The notes: a model not told the origin generated them from the sequence alone. A stretch of DNA of 32,399 bases from Lachnospiraceae bacterium (GCA_016280395.1 JAEEGQ010000035.1:1-32399); one strand, 5' to 3'; counted from the first letter of the stretch, positions 7,376-16,392 are shown. Numbers and translations are program-made.

Positions 7376-9451
7376 TTAAAATCCGCCAAGACTTCCCGAC
7401 AGGTTATCGAACAGTTTCATGACACCCATCATGAAAGGAGTGAGCATGTACCCGAAGATGATAACGAGTGCAGGCACCATCGAGATCCACATGGCGGCCT
7501 TTGTCATCTTCTCTATCGACTGCTTCTGTTCCATCTTGCGGTTTTCGGCATAATTCTCGATCTGGCTCGTTACCTCTGCGAAAGCGTTCTCTACTCCCGT
7601 CTGGGGAACCCTTAGGAAATCCTCTATTATCATCCTGAAGTCGGTCTCCTTCTCCGAGAAATAGAGGTCCTGCAGCGCCGCCTCCGGATCTGTAGGGTAT
7701 TTGCTGATGCATTCCCTTAAGGACTTCTTATAGACTGTCGAGAACTCCTCCATGGTAAGGAGTATGTTTATCGGAAGGATCCCCGGGAGCTTCCTCATCA
7801 TATTCACGACGGTCTGGAGCTGGACGATCTCGTCCGCCACCCTGTCCTTGATCACTACCTTCCGCACGAACATGATGAGTGTCGGGCAGAAGAACGCGAT
7901 GACCGCAGCGATGATGATTATGAAGATATCGAGGAAATCAAAAGCCTCCCTGTCATAAGTCTCGAGCTTGTCGACAATGACGTTTGCCATATCCTCTACG
8001 GCTTCCGTAGTCCTAAGCCCCGGCTCTTTACTGATCATGGCCACGAGTTCCTCATAAGTCGGGCGCTCCCCGCTCTTGGTGAGCCTTTCCATGTATTCGG
8101 GCTCGAGCTGATAAATGACCTCTTTCTGCTTGGAATCCGCATTGTTGCAGGCATCTTCCAGAGTTACCGTCTCGGTGACGAGGAACTTCTTGTTCTCAGC
8201 ATGTCCCGCCACACAGAGGATGAACACGAGAACGACTGAGGCCACGGCTGCGAGCACACGCTTTAAGTAATATACCCTGTAGTTGTTGTTATCGCCTGAC
8301 CGGCGCATTATCGTTTTGATCTTATATACCTTCTGCGAATCAGGATCATGGAACACATCGATGAACCGCATTACAGGCCGGAGCTTTACCAGTCCGGCGA
8401 GGTACGGGTTCGCCGGGATCTCGCCCGAATCGTCCTGAAGGATCGAGATGATCTTGTAAGCGAGGAACGATACAACGAGCATCACGATCTTCCAGATGTT
8501 CCCGCTGCGTCCCACATAGAACGAGGCAAGGGCTCCTATCGTATACATTCCCCACTCGGCGATATACGGCTGAAGGATGCAGGGGATGGACGCCACCCAT
8601 CCGAAGAAAAGGAATCCGTACTGCTTCTCGGTATTGCGCCTTTTATCCTCCTGGATCGAATTGATAAGGTCCGTCATTGACGAGAGAAATACCGACTTGC
8701 CATTCTCGTCTTTTGTAGGGCCGGTCCTCTTTACGATCTCGGCCTGTGAGACGAAGAGCTTTAAGTACTTGTCCTTATCCTTTTCCATGTATATGCGGCG
8801 CGAGAGCTCGACATCCTCTGATGTGAGGATCTTCTTAAAGTCCACGCAGTGGAGCTTCATGAGCCTGCCGCACCTGCCCGATGCCTTCTCGATCGCCGTG
8901 ACTATATTGCCGCCCGAATAGAAGTAATGCCCTATACGTGAAACGAGCTGCGCGAAGTCGTCCTTAAACTTATTCTGCTCATTCTTGACTATCGACATCG
9001 CGATAAGGTTTCCGGATGCGAGCGATATAAAGCATGCGGCGGCGAATGTGTAAACGGACGGCTGTAACCCGAATCCGAAGATGAATACCAGCACGCTTAC
9101 CACGACCGATATGAGTATGATCTTAACAAGGGGACGCAGGAACTCCTTTATCTGTCCAGAATCATCGGACGGATATATGGGCTTTAACTTCCGCTCGAGC
9201 CGCCGTAATGCAGGCCTGAATACCGGTATCGCAGCTATCGCATAATAGAACCTTCTTGAAAGCCCCGCAAATGTTGCACCCTTCCCGGCAAACCCTGCAT
9301 TCCCTTCCCTTTCCTCTTTCTTCTTGTGCACGCTGTAAGCAGCGAGCAGGATTATTAGGATCAGGATCAGTCCGATAAGTATCACCAGCATGATAGGAGT
9401 AAATAAAGGCTCTGCTGCGGGCGCTGCCGCATCAGCATTTAAAAAGACCAT
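7376..9451 (-). CDS. Fused TadB-TadC-like platform protein (two T2SSF domains)
   Basis: The 691-residue inner-membrane protein would form the pilus assembly platform that couples the ATPase to pilin movement. An N-terminal membrane helix (about 18-42) leads to a cytoplasmic stretch. The first T2SSF-like unit is at about 105-310 (a membrane pair, then DFAQLVSRIGHYFYSGGNI). The second is at about 500-685 (VQLQTVVNMMRKLPG, FLRVPQTGVENAF, and a final double membrane helix). In most Tad loci TadB and TadC are separate genes of about 300 residues, so one polypeptide carrying both is notable. The ribosome binding site is GGAGG. The gene sits between the ATPase gene and the pilin-like genes. Confidence 0.8.
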   Translation of the reverse strand: MVFLNADAAAPAAEPLFTPIMLVILIGLILILIILLAAYSVHKKKEEREGNAGFAGKGATFAGLSRRFYYAIAAIPVFRPALRRLERKLKPIYPSDDSGQIKEFLRPLVKIILISVVVSVLVFIFGFGLQPSVYTFAAACFISLASGNLIAMSIVKNEQNKFKDDFAQLVSRIGHYFYSGGNIVTAIEKASGRCGRLMKLHCVDFKKILTSEDVELSRRIYMEKDKDKYLKLFVSQAEIVKRTGPTKDENGKSVFLSSMTDLINSIQEDKRRNTEKQYGFLFFGWVASIPCILQPYIAEWGMYTIGALASFYVGRSGNIWKIVMLVVSFLAYKIISILQDDSGEIPANPYLAGLVKLRPVMRFIDVFHDPDSQKVYKIKTIMRRSGDNNNYRVYYLKRVLAAVASVVLVFILCVAGHAENKKFLVTETVTLEDACNNADSKQKEVIYQLEPEYMERLTKSGERPTYEELVAMISKEPGLRTTEAVEDMANVIVDKLETYDREAFDFLDIFIIIIAAVIAFFCPTLIMFVRKVVIKDRVADEIVQLQTVVNMMRKLPGILPINILLTMEEFSTVYKKSLRECISKYPTDPEAALQDLYFSEKETDFRMIIEDFLRVPQTGVENAFAEVTSQIENYAENRKMEQKQSIEKMTKAAMWISMVPALVIIFGYMLTPFMMGVMKLFDNLSGSLGGF

Positions 9452-9489
9452 ACCTTAACTTCCTCCCATCATCATTATCATCTAAAATC

Positions 9490-11475
9490 TTAGCCGACCT
9501 CGCCCATCGTCTGGTGCCGGCTGTATGTCAGCTCGTCTTCCTCAAGGGAATCCTCCAACATCTTTGCGTAATCTATCTTTGCGACCTTCAGGTCATTGAG
9601 CTTCTTCTTAAGCTCCTTTGTCGCATCGAGTCCGATCTTCTCAACGAGTCGCTCCAATGTCTTTGCCGAGAGATTGCCAACAACATGATATTCCATGTGC
9701 TGCTTGTCAAACTCTATGATGCGGTTGACGTCGTAGAGCTTCCTGTCGGTCACCCTCTCATGATACTGCTTTGCGTTCTCTTCAGGATCATCCGAGTAAT
9801 CATCGTACTCAACGGGTACGACCTCATTGATGTATTCGATATATCTGTGGCCCTCGGTATCGCGTACCTGATGCACGTCAAAATTGAACACATCGAGTAC
9901 CTGCTTTGCAGCCACATGCACATCCGTGATGCCTTCGTATTTTACAAGACCGTTTCGCATATAGTCGAAGCACTGCTCCGTCTTGTTCGGGTGCATAGTG
10001 GTCATGCACATCGTCGATCCCGACTGGGATACCTGCACGGCAGCTCCCGCAAGGCGCTCAGAGTTTACCTCGCCTATGATGAGCACATCGGTGTTCATCT
10101 TCTTTGTATCCTCTATGCACTCATAGATATCACGTGATGCCGACTCGATGAGGGCATGGACGTTCTTGTCCGGATAGATATTGTTGAGGTTGAGCTCGGC
10201 TTCAGACTCTACCGTCCTTATCTCGTACGACGGATCGAGGTATTCAACGAGGGTCTTTACCAAGGTGGTCTTACCGCCGCCCGGGTTACCCGTGATGAAG
10301 ATATTGAACTCGCCTTTGACTAACGTTATGAGGATCCTCTTTACTATCTCTGCTCCCCTCCAACGGATCAGCTCGTCAAGAGTCAGCCTCTTGTTCGAAG
10401 CAGGGTGACGAACGTAAAACGACTTATTCGCCTCAGGCGGGCAGAACACCATGACACGGCTCTCACCGGGATCCTTTAATTTCGACTGCACCTTCGGGGT
10501 CAGCTCGCACAGCACGTCCTTCGGGTTATTAAGGTATATCCTGTCGACAACCCTTGAAAGGCTCTCTGCCGTACCGAACGAGAGGAATGAGAACCTTGCC
10601 GTCTTACCCATGTACTTTGCTGATAAGACATCGTAATACATTGTCCCGGACTTCTTTTTATCATTCCCGTCCTGCTTGCGTATGCGTCCGTGCCGGTCGT
10701 CTTCTTCCTCGTCCTCGTCGTTCTTCCCGTCCCGTATCTCCTCGTGGTAGTTGAAATCGTCACGCAGGCGTCCGCCTACACCGCCCTCAACATCATCGAA
10801 TGAGTAATCCGAAGTGAAGATATCGGCCACTCCGTGTCCGTACAGTGTCTGGTAAACTCTCTGCGCTATCATGCGGAGCTTTTCATTGAACGTGACGGGG
10901 AGATTGAACTTCTCCCATGCTGCTTCTATATCCTCGGCCGTGACCTCGTAATACTTCCTTCCGTCCGGCCTTGTCTTTTCACTGTAGAATCCAAAGTCAT
11001 CGTCCATGTACCTGAACGTATAGCTGTCATGCATCTTCTGGTAGCAGGCATACATGAGCTCGAACTTATCCTGGGCTGTCAGTCTTTCCGGAGCATCAAA
11101 GGGGAAGATCTCTTTCATATCCTCGCTCTTCTTGATGCCGCATTCCTTTTGCAGGAGGTTGGATATCTTATTGATCATGTAGTTCTTCTGCGCGGGATCC
11201 CCCTGCGCGCACTCGAGGGTGTTCTTCCTCAGCTCCTCCCTCATCTCTTCCTTGCTGTCAAGGGCAGACTGGGAAAGGAACGCGAACTCCGAGTCCGTAA
11301 GATCCTCATTACATTTCTGCTCGATTATATTGTTGACGGCTGCGGTAAGGGTATTGAGCTTATAGGTCTTTTTCGAGGTCCTTCTCCTATACCCCGGGTT
11401 CTTCGCCATCTTGATGAGCAGGATCATTATCACGGCAAGGATAATGACCATAAGTATCAGCAGCGGATAGTTCAT
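9490..11475 (-). CDS. TadA/CpaF-family secretion ATPase with N-terminal membrane helix
   Basis: The 661-residue product contains the full motor core of TadA/CpaF ATPases: Walker A GNPGGGKTT (about 396-404), a catalytic RTVESEAEL segment (about 420-428), Walker B LIIGEVNSE (about 465-473) and the histidine box TTMHP (about 492-496). Unlike ordinary CpaF proteins it begins with a hydrophobic helix (about 4-23). A helical domain of about 230 residues and a charged linker rich in aspartate, glutamate and lysine (about 249-276) follow. The ATPase would drive pilus assembly, or substrate export, through the fused TadB-TadC platform encoded next. The membrane anchor is odd for a hexameric cytoplasmic motor. 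Confidence 0.88.
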   Translation of the reverse strand: MNYPLLILMVIILAVIMILLIKMAKNPGYRRRTSKKTYKLNTLTAAVNNIIEQKCNEDLTDSEFAFLSQSALDSKEEMREELRKNTLECAQGDPAQKNYMINKISNLLQKECGIKKSEDMKEIFPFDAPERLTAQDKFELMYACYQKMHDSYTFRYMDDDFGFYSEKTRPDGRKYYEVTAEDIEAAWEKFNLPVTFNEKLRMIAQRVYQTLYGHGVADIFTSDYSFDDVEGGVGGRLRDDFNYHEEIRDGKNDEDEEEDDRHGRIRKQDGNDKKKSGTMYYDVLSAKYMGKTARFSFLSFGTAESLSRVVDRIYLNNPKDVLCELTPKVQSKLKDPGESRVMVFCPPEANKSFYVRHPASNKRLTLDELIRWRGAEIVKRILITLVKGEFNIFITGNPGGGKTTLVKTLVEYLDPSYEIRTVESEAELNLNNIYPDKNVHALIESASRDIYECIEDTKKMNTDVLIIGEVNSERLAGAAVQVSQSGSTMCMTTMHPNKTEQCFDYMRNGLVKYEGITDVHVAAKQVLDVFNFDVHQVRDTEGHRYIEYINEVVPVEYDDYSDDPEENAKQYHERVTDRKLYDVNRIIEFDKQHMEYHVVGNLSAKTLERLVEKIGLDATKELKKKLNDLKVAKIDYAKMLEDSLEEDELTYSRHQTMGEVG

Positions 11476-11517
11476 ATAACGATACTCCCTTTTAAACGAT
11501 AAGTTGCTTTTTTCTTT

Positions 11518-12324
11518 TTAGATCAGCTTCCTTGCGAAAGAGTCTACTTCATACCACCAGGACTCGCCATCGTCGAGATCCTCATCCGTAAGGTCGATGG
11601 ATCTTACGAGGTAACGGTATGCATTGCACTCCGAGATCGCATCGCGGTACCCGGTATCGTAAGGAATGGCTCCGAGCTGCTCCCTGTTCATCTGTGAACG
11701 GAACATCTTGCGGATATTGTTTAAGTTCATCTTGGACATCTCATCGTACTCACCGAACAGATAGAAGATGTTCTTGCCCTTCTCCTTAAGCTTCCCGAGC
11801 ATCGGATGGTTTATGCAGTCAGCGATCATCTGCTTGTTCTGTCTGAGGCACACTACGATATTGTCGCTAGCCTCGAGGACTGCCTGAGTCTGGTCACCGT
11901 AACCGGCATTGGTGTCAATGAGTATTGCCGAATAATAACGGTCCAGCTCCCTGATGACTTTCTTTAACACCAGACGCTCTTCATCATTGTCGAACGTTTC
12001 TCGGTTCTGCTTTGTCGTTCCGGGAAGGAGTGAGAGCATCGCATCCTTGGGATCGCCTATTTTGATCGTAGCCTTCTCGACCTTCTCGAACCGGTTCGAC
12101 TTATACAGCATGGTCGCCATATCGAGCCCCACATCGTCAAACAGGTCATCGTTCGGGATCGTCTGCTTGCCCATGAGCGGCATCTCGAGGTTGTTCAGTG
12201 AGAAATGCGTCTGAGTGACAAGAGTCTTTATGTCATGTCCCTCGGCAAGGCACACCGCGAGTGCCAGGGTATTTGCTGTTGTATATGCTCCGTGCATCGG
12301 AGACCATAAAGCTGTTACTGACAT
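11518..12324 (-). CDS. TadZ/CpaE-like MinD-fold protein with degenerate P-loop
   Basis: The 268-residue product has the strand-loop-helix start of ParA/MinD ATPases, but the loop reads SPMHGAYTTANT. The signature lysines of KGGxGKT are missing. The switch II equivalent ILIDTNAGYGDQTQ and a later strand (IVVCLRQNKQMI) keep the fold recognisable. Such atypical ATPases (TadZ, CpaE) place Tad machines at a cell pole or focus. The start codon follows the previous gene's stop directly (TAAATG), with GGGAGG about ten bases upstream, so the pair is translationally coupled. It probably acts in the cytoplasm with the ATPase encoded next. Confidence 0.7.
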   Translation of the reverse strand: MSVTALWSPMHGAYTTANTLALAVCLAEGHDIKTLVTQTHFSLNNLEMPLMGKQTIPNDDLFDDVGLDMATMLYKSNRFEKVEKATIKIGDPKDAMLSLLPGTTKQNRETFDNDEERLVLKKVIRELDRYYSAILIDTNAGYGDQTQAVLEASDNIVVCLRQNKQMIADCINHPMLGKLKEKGKNIFYLFGEYDEMSKMNLNNIRKMFRSQMNREQLGAIPYDTGYRDAISECNAYRYLVRSIDLTDEDLDDGESWWYEVDSFARKLI

Positions 12325-12957
12325 TTACCTGCGGCCTCCCTTCTCACATTTCTTTACTGCCTTTGCAAAAGCCTTTTCGTCGGCATCGGGAAGGATGGTC
12401 CGGATGAGGTTGAAGAGGAACTTCTGCATCTGCGCGGAGGTCTTTTTTATGGCAAGTTCCGATGCCAGCTCGAGCCTCAGCCTTGCAGCGATATCCTTCT
12501 TGTTCATCGGGAGTGTGACGATATCCCTGAATCCCTTATCCTTTGCGAATGCCTTGAACTCCTTTGTGGCAAGGCCTAATGAGTCCTCGATCACGAGGAT
12601 CGTCTCTGCAGCTGTCGGATACGCATTCCCGAGCATCCTCGCATATGCCTCGCCGGATTCCTTGAATACCGCGATGATCATATCGGATTCCTCAATGGGC
12701 TCCTTCGTCCCGTAAAGGCTTATCATAACCGTATGGCTGCTGGACGGCACATTCTCCATTCGCGTATAGTCGATGCCCTTAAAGGAATAGATATCTGCCC
12801 TGATCTCTATCTCCTTGGGAACATTCAGGCAATAATCTATCGGCCTGTCGCATACGGCATCCGTTATGATCACCTTCTCACCGAGAGCGGATAAGAGTCC
12901 GCCGATATACAGGGTAAGTGCTGTATACCCCTCACCGCAAATAGCTATGTTCTTCAT
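12325..12957 (-). CDS. Second ParA/MinD-fold protein without a functional P-loop
   Basis: The 210-residue product starts with a short strand and glycine loop (MKNIAICGEGYTALTLYIGG) that occupies the P-loop position but contains no lysine. It continues in a Rossmann-like pattern (VIITD, then a TVMISLYG strand, IIAVFKES and ILVIEDS). Immediate coupling to the TadZ-like gene suggests the two form a heterodimer or replace the two-domain TadZ of other bacteria. I chose the ATG at 12957 because AGGAGA lies about eight bases upstream; an upstream TTG at 12963 is too close to that site. The C-terminal helical region is lysine-rich. Assignment rests on fold pattern and context only. Confidence 0.5.
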   Translation of the reverse strand: MKNIAICGEGYTALTLYIGGLLSALGEKVIITDAVCDRPIDYCLNVPKEIEIRADIYSFKGIDYTRMENVPSSSHTVMISLYGTKEPIEESDMIIAVFKESGEAYARMLGNAYPTAAETILVIEDSLGLATKEFKAFAKDKGFRDIVTLPMNKKDIAARLRLELASELAIKKTSAQMQKFLFNLIRTILPDADEKAFAKAVKKCEKGGRR

Positions 12958-12972
12958 GAACAACTCTCCTGC

Positions 12973-13962
12973 TTAGTTATTGTTGTCGTTATTGTAGTAC
13001 TTCGAAAGATCGTCTTCCGAGTCATTCCCGCCGGATGTATTGCTGCCGCCGCCATAGTAGCGCTCCCATTCGTTCCTGACCGGATCGGGTGTGGGTTCAG
13101 GCGCATTGTCGTTCCCGTCGCTTACGATGAACTTCTGCAGCCTCTCCTCGAGCTCTTCCCTGACGGTAAGTGTGAGGTACTCTCTTGCCTCAAAGATGAT
13201 GTTGGGGTCATTCTCGAGCTCGTTTAGGATCGCCTCGGAAGGAGTATAGAATGTACGCGCGGCTTCCTGCGTCGTGGGTGCCGCGTATTTGGCGGCATAT
13301 ATCCTCGACATGTCGACAGGCTTGTACTTCTCATCGTTGTTGCTCCGGCCAAGATCATATCTCTCGGCTGAATAGATGAACGCATCGACTGCGGCTGCAT
13401 CCATGAGCAGGAGCTCTTCCTCGGTTACGTTTAAGATCACTTCGCCGTTCTCGCCAAGGCCCTCGACCGTCTTTTTTGAAATGATGATGTAATCCGTTCC
13501 GTCGGGGAACTTGATCCTGACATCGACCACATCGCCCTCTGCGATATTGATGCCGGAGTAGATGAACTTGAACTCCATCTCGCGGACATCGTCTTCATAG
13601 TTAACGGAAGTGAGAGAACCTTTAAGGATCTGGCTGCCGGCGCTGATATCGAACATCGCCCGGCCTCCGAGCCCGCCTTCCGCAATAAAAAGCTCAGACG
13701 GCATGTCTGACCTTACCTGGCAGAGGGATACGTTGCTCGCGTCGACCGTCTCGCCTGCCTTGATGTCCCGGTCCGCCACATACGCGATCCGTTTCAGGCC
13801 TGCTATCTCGTCTTCCGCAACACGGACCTTTTCCGCCCAGTCCTTTTCTATCATGTCGCTCACGAAAAAGTATCCGCATACACCAAGTCCGATGAACAGG
13901 ATCACGATCAGTATGTTTACGATGAGCGCCCTCTTGGAGCTCTTTGACATTCCAGCTTTCAT
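12973..13962 (-). CDS. CpaB/RcpC-like protein with SAF domain
   Basis: The 329-residue product has a membrane helix at about 12-33 and a coiled segment. A SAF-type domain at about 58-130 shows the characteristic VADRDIKAGETVDASNVSL pattern and the downstream GxxG/AG turn (GGRAMFDISAGSQI). In Tad loci CpaB/RcpC proteins sit outside the membrane and support pilus biogenesis or stability. The C-terminal part is glutamate-rich helix followed by a glycine/asparagine/aspartate-rich unstructured tail (about 290-329), which fits an exported or wall-proximal domain in a Gram-positive host. It lies 30 bases behind the small beta-rich protein gene. Confidence 0.75.
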   Translation of the reverse strand: MKAGMSKSSKRALIVNILIVILFIGLGVCGYFFVSDMIEKDWAEKVRVAEDEIAGLKRIAYVADRDIKAGETVDASNVSLCQVRSDMPSELFIAEGGLGGRAMFDISAGSQILKGSLTSVNYEDDVREMEFKFIYSGINIAEGDVVDVRIKFPDGTDYIIISKKTVEGLGENGEVILNVTEEELLLMDAAAVDAFIYSAERYDLGRSNNDEKYKPVDMSRIYAAKYAAPTTQEAARTFYTPSEAILNELENDPNIIFEAREYLTLTVREELEERLQKFIVSDGNDNAPEPTPDPVRNEWERYYGGGSNTSGGNDSEDDLSKYYNNDNNN

Positions 13963-13992
13963 TCTTGATCTACCTCGTATTATAAATTATTA

Positions 13993-14289
13993 TCACAGGA
14001 TAATTCTATCACTGACTTGGGCCGTCTCCTTTTCGGCTATCTCATGTATGACAGCATATCGGCCCTGCTTTATATCTACCCACGGTATCGAGACGCGGTA
14101 TCCGTCATGCGGCCTGATATCGGGCTTTATCACTATCATCCTTCCGTTAAGGGTTTCTATGTCGCCCTCGAACACTCCGAACAAATCGTCCTTCCTCTTC
14201 GGAATGACCCTTATATGCTGCCCTATCTCGTAGAGCTCTTCTCTTTTCTTCTCAGAAGTAGTATTTCTCATGGTCTTTACCAAGCGCAT
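13993..14289 (-). CDS. Small beta-rich protein of the Tad-like operon
   Basis: The 98-residue product has a charged N-terminus and then alternating strands (IGQHIRVIP, VFEGDIETLNG, MIVIKPDI, YRVSIPWVDI, YAVIHEI). This suggests a small beta-barrel. The strand order and the spacing of glycines vaguely recall the N-terminal barrel of YcgR-type proteins, but there is no PilZ c-di-GMP site, so I do not assign it. The start overlaps the end of the upstream 582-residue gene by 38 bases. An internal ATG at 14271 is the alternative start. Both ribosome binding sites are weak, which fits translational coupling. No membrane segment is seen. Confidence 0.5.
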   Translation of the reverse strand: MRLVKTMRNTTSEKKREELYEIGQHIRVIPKRKDDLFGVFEGDIETLNGRMIVIKPDIRPHDGYRVSIPWVDIKQGRYAVIHEIAEKETAQVSDRIIL

Positions 14290-16000
14290 ATATCCTTGCG
14301 CTGTCCTTTACATAGTTAACGAATAATACAGTTAGGTTATTCCGGTCGCCCTTCCTCGGGTCGGCCTGCAGATATCTTGCCGTAAACTCTGTGCTCTTCT
14401 CGAGTTTTACCGCGTCCTCATGGGATGCGACAAGGAGTATCAGGTATGTGGGCGCATCGCACTTCTCAGCGACGTCAAGGTAATGCTTTGCCCGTACATA
14501 TCCGCCAAGATCCGCGGATATCTCTTCAAGATAGAAGTCAGCGATGACAAGGTCTTTCGTATTGAGCGCACATGACCTGTTCTTTAAAACGAACCTGTTG
14601 CCTTCCATGTCCTTGAACATGCCGCAGGCTTTATATACGTACCTGTGGTTCTTATCATCCGTAAGCCCGGCGATTGTATCGTAGAATGATTCCTGATATT
14701 TGATCGCAAGACCTTTGCTCATGGGAAGGATGTAGTGCTTATAGCTCTTATAGTAATCCGTATGTGTGACCACCAGCCCGAGGCCCATATAAACAGACCT
14801 TAAAAACGACTCTTCCGCATCAAGGGTATTGACGAGCGAATCACGGATCTGGATCATACGGTGTATCAGTATATCCTCTTTCCGGCTTTCCCTGAACTCC
14901 GCGAGGCTCTTTTCGGCCCTGCCTCTCTCGTGCTTTTCGAAATCCGAAAAGGACATCTTCTCCCAGGGCTTGCCGCACGATGCCTGTGCGTCCTTCAGAT
15001 CCTTGAACGCCGAGTCAAAGTGCCTCGGCTTTTTATTCTTTTTCCTGCCCGAATCCCAGTCGGCTATCATCTGGCCCATTCTCACATAGGTCTTATACAT
15101 GTCCATGCCGACTTCCTCATATATCTTCCTGACGAGGTCCAGCGCGCTTACACTCTTGTCCTTATTCGGAAGGGCAGTGTTCAAAGCCCTCTTATCCCTC
15201 GCGCTTATTGACACGTTATAGAGAAGTGTCGAGATAAAGGCTTCCGGGTTCCCGTCAAAGTACCTTCCATACAGGCCGTTCTTTTCTTCAAGCCGGTCCT
15301 TGCCCTCATTGCACATGTCCTGTTCGATAAGGACATAGTTCCGTGTCCCGGTCCTGAACTCCATGATCCCGTCCGGGATGAAGAACTCACTTTCCGTCTT
15401 TAGATCGACCCTCACCCATCCGAGGCTTATGTTCTCCACCAGGGATTTGTTAAACCTTATCCCCGTCGCCCCGTACCAGTAAAAAGGCGGCATACCGTCT
15501 GCGATAGTCGCATATACGATATCGAGCATGTTTGTGTTATGCGAGTTTATCTTTCTGTCACGGGATGCTGAAGATATCCGGTTGACCTTAAGATATTCGC
15601 TCGGCAGTTCTTGTGATATCCTGCCATAGCCTGCAGGCTTTAGGACATATGCTTTCTCTACCCCGTCACCCTTGCTCTCAATCGGATACCTTGCAGAACC
15701 TCTCCTGCTGCGGTTTGCCAGATTGTAAATGCTCCTGTCATCATGAGTAACGCCAAGAAGATTGAACTGCTCATTGGTAATGGATCCGTAGTGTAACAGG
15801 AGCAAGGCGATAAGCTTTCCTACCGGGATCGAATCAGAAACATCGTTTAAGAGGTAATTTGTCTTTAACAGTTTCCGATAGATCTTATATCTCGGCCTGA
15901 AAGACATCGAGGAAATGTTGCGTGTCTCGGCATAGTCCTCACCGTAAAAGCTGATAAGCTCATCGGCGATATAGTCTGTCATTCCATCCTGATAAACCAC
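14252..16000 (-). CDS. Replic_Relax-like winged-helix/nuclease-fold protein, first gene of the Tad-like operon
   Basis: The 582-residue product begins with a winged-helix-like region (IALLLLHYGSITNEQF to about residue 130). Next comes a helix beginning HNTNMLDIVYA and a nuclease-like core in which PDGIMEFR is followed by YVLIEQDMCNEG and a KNGLYGRYF helix (about 228-270). This order matches the Replic_Relax family, plasmid proteins tied to DNA relaxation and transfer. The remaining half, with a basic KKNKKPRH segment, is unassigned. Translation probably starts at GTG (16000), ten bases behind GGAGG; an ATG at 15982 is possible. Its place as the first gene links a DNA-processing function to the pilus genes. 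No relaxase three-histidine motif is visible. Confidence 0.55.
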   Translation of the reverse strand: MVYQDGMTDYIADELISFYGEDYAETRNISSMSFRPRYKIYRKLLKTNYLLNDVSDSIPVGKLIALLLLHYGSITNEQFNLLGVTHDDRSIYNLANRSRRGSARYPIESKGDGVEKAYVLKPAGYGRISQELPSEYLKVNRISSASRDRKINSHNTNMLDIVYATIADGMPPFYWYGATGIRFNKSLVENISLGWVRVDLKTESEFFIPDGIMEFRTGTRNYVLIEQDMCNEGKDRLEEKNGLYGRYFDGNPEAFISTLLYNVSISARDKRALNTALPNKDKSVSALDLVRKIYEEVGMDMYKTYVRMGQMIADWDSGRKKNKKPRHFDSAFKDLKDAQASCGKPWEKMSFSDFEKHERGRAEKSLAEFRESRKEDILIHRMIQIRDSLVNTLDAEESFLRSVYMGLGLVVTHTDYYKSYKHYILPMSKGLAIKYQESFYDTIAGLTDDKNHRYVYKACGMFKDMEGNRFVLKNRSCALNTKDLVIADFYLEEISADLGGYVRAKHYLDVAEKCDAPTYLILLVASHEDAVKLEKSTEFTARYLQADPRKGDRNNLTVLFVNYVKDSARIYALGKDHEKYYF

Positions 16001-16036
16001 GGCACAGTTTCCTCCTCTCCCAGCCTTGTAAGACTC

Positions 16037-16064
16037 ATTATCTGCGAATTCGTTTCGTAAGCAA
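16037..16064 (-). promoter_or_regulatory. Promoter of the Tad-like operon (shared TTGCTTACGA class)
   Basis: On the minus strand TTGCTT (16064-16059) is followed by ACGA and, after a 16-base spacer, GATAAT (16042-16037), about 36 bases ahead of the GTG start. An A/T-rich tract lies upstream. The same TTGCTTACGA with 16-base spacing occurs before the coupling-protein operon (26188-26215) and the origin region (27790-27817), so the match is unlikely to be accidental. Confidence 0.6.
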
Positions 16065-16327
16065 CAGGAAATTTTAGGAATTTCTTTTTTGTTTCCTGGC
16101 CGGAGGGAAGAGTGTCACCATAAGCGGTTAGGTCCACTCCTCGGCAACGGTAAGAAACTGTCTTTCGTGAGGGCAAAAACAGATATATAAAAACGGGGAT
16201 AGAAAAAGGGTTAAAGTCTTGCGTTTTCGGCGGTAAATTTTCGCTTTACCAAACACTTATCAAACGCGCTCGTTTACAGGGTTCGCAGCCTCTCATAACA
16301 CGGCCGTGCCGGAAGCTGTGCGGATTC

Positions 16328-16392
16328 CACCAATATGATACACCAACGTGATACACCAACATTATCTACCAACGTGATACATCAACGTGATA
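16328..16392 (+). repeat. Five tandem 13-bp repeats, consensus CACCAACGTGATA
   Basis: Five head-to-tail copies occupy exactly 65 bases: three begin CACCAA, one TACCAA and one CATCAA, and four of the five end in TGATA. They lie between the Tad-like operon promoter and the promoter of the recombinase-fold gene. A DNA-binding protein reading 13-bp steps would place its subunits a little over one helical turn apart. The recombinase-fold protein encoded just downstream is the obvious candidate ligand. Confidence 0.8.

Noticed and set aside
10834-11502. 222-residue plus-strand reading frame inside the TadA-like gene
   Set aside because: Antisense shadow; the minus-strand frame carries all ATPase motifs.
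15979-16176. 65-residue minus-strand reading frame before the Replic_Relax-like gene
   Set aside because: It would start at a TTG without a ribosome binding site and span the predicted operon promoter.
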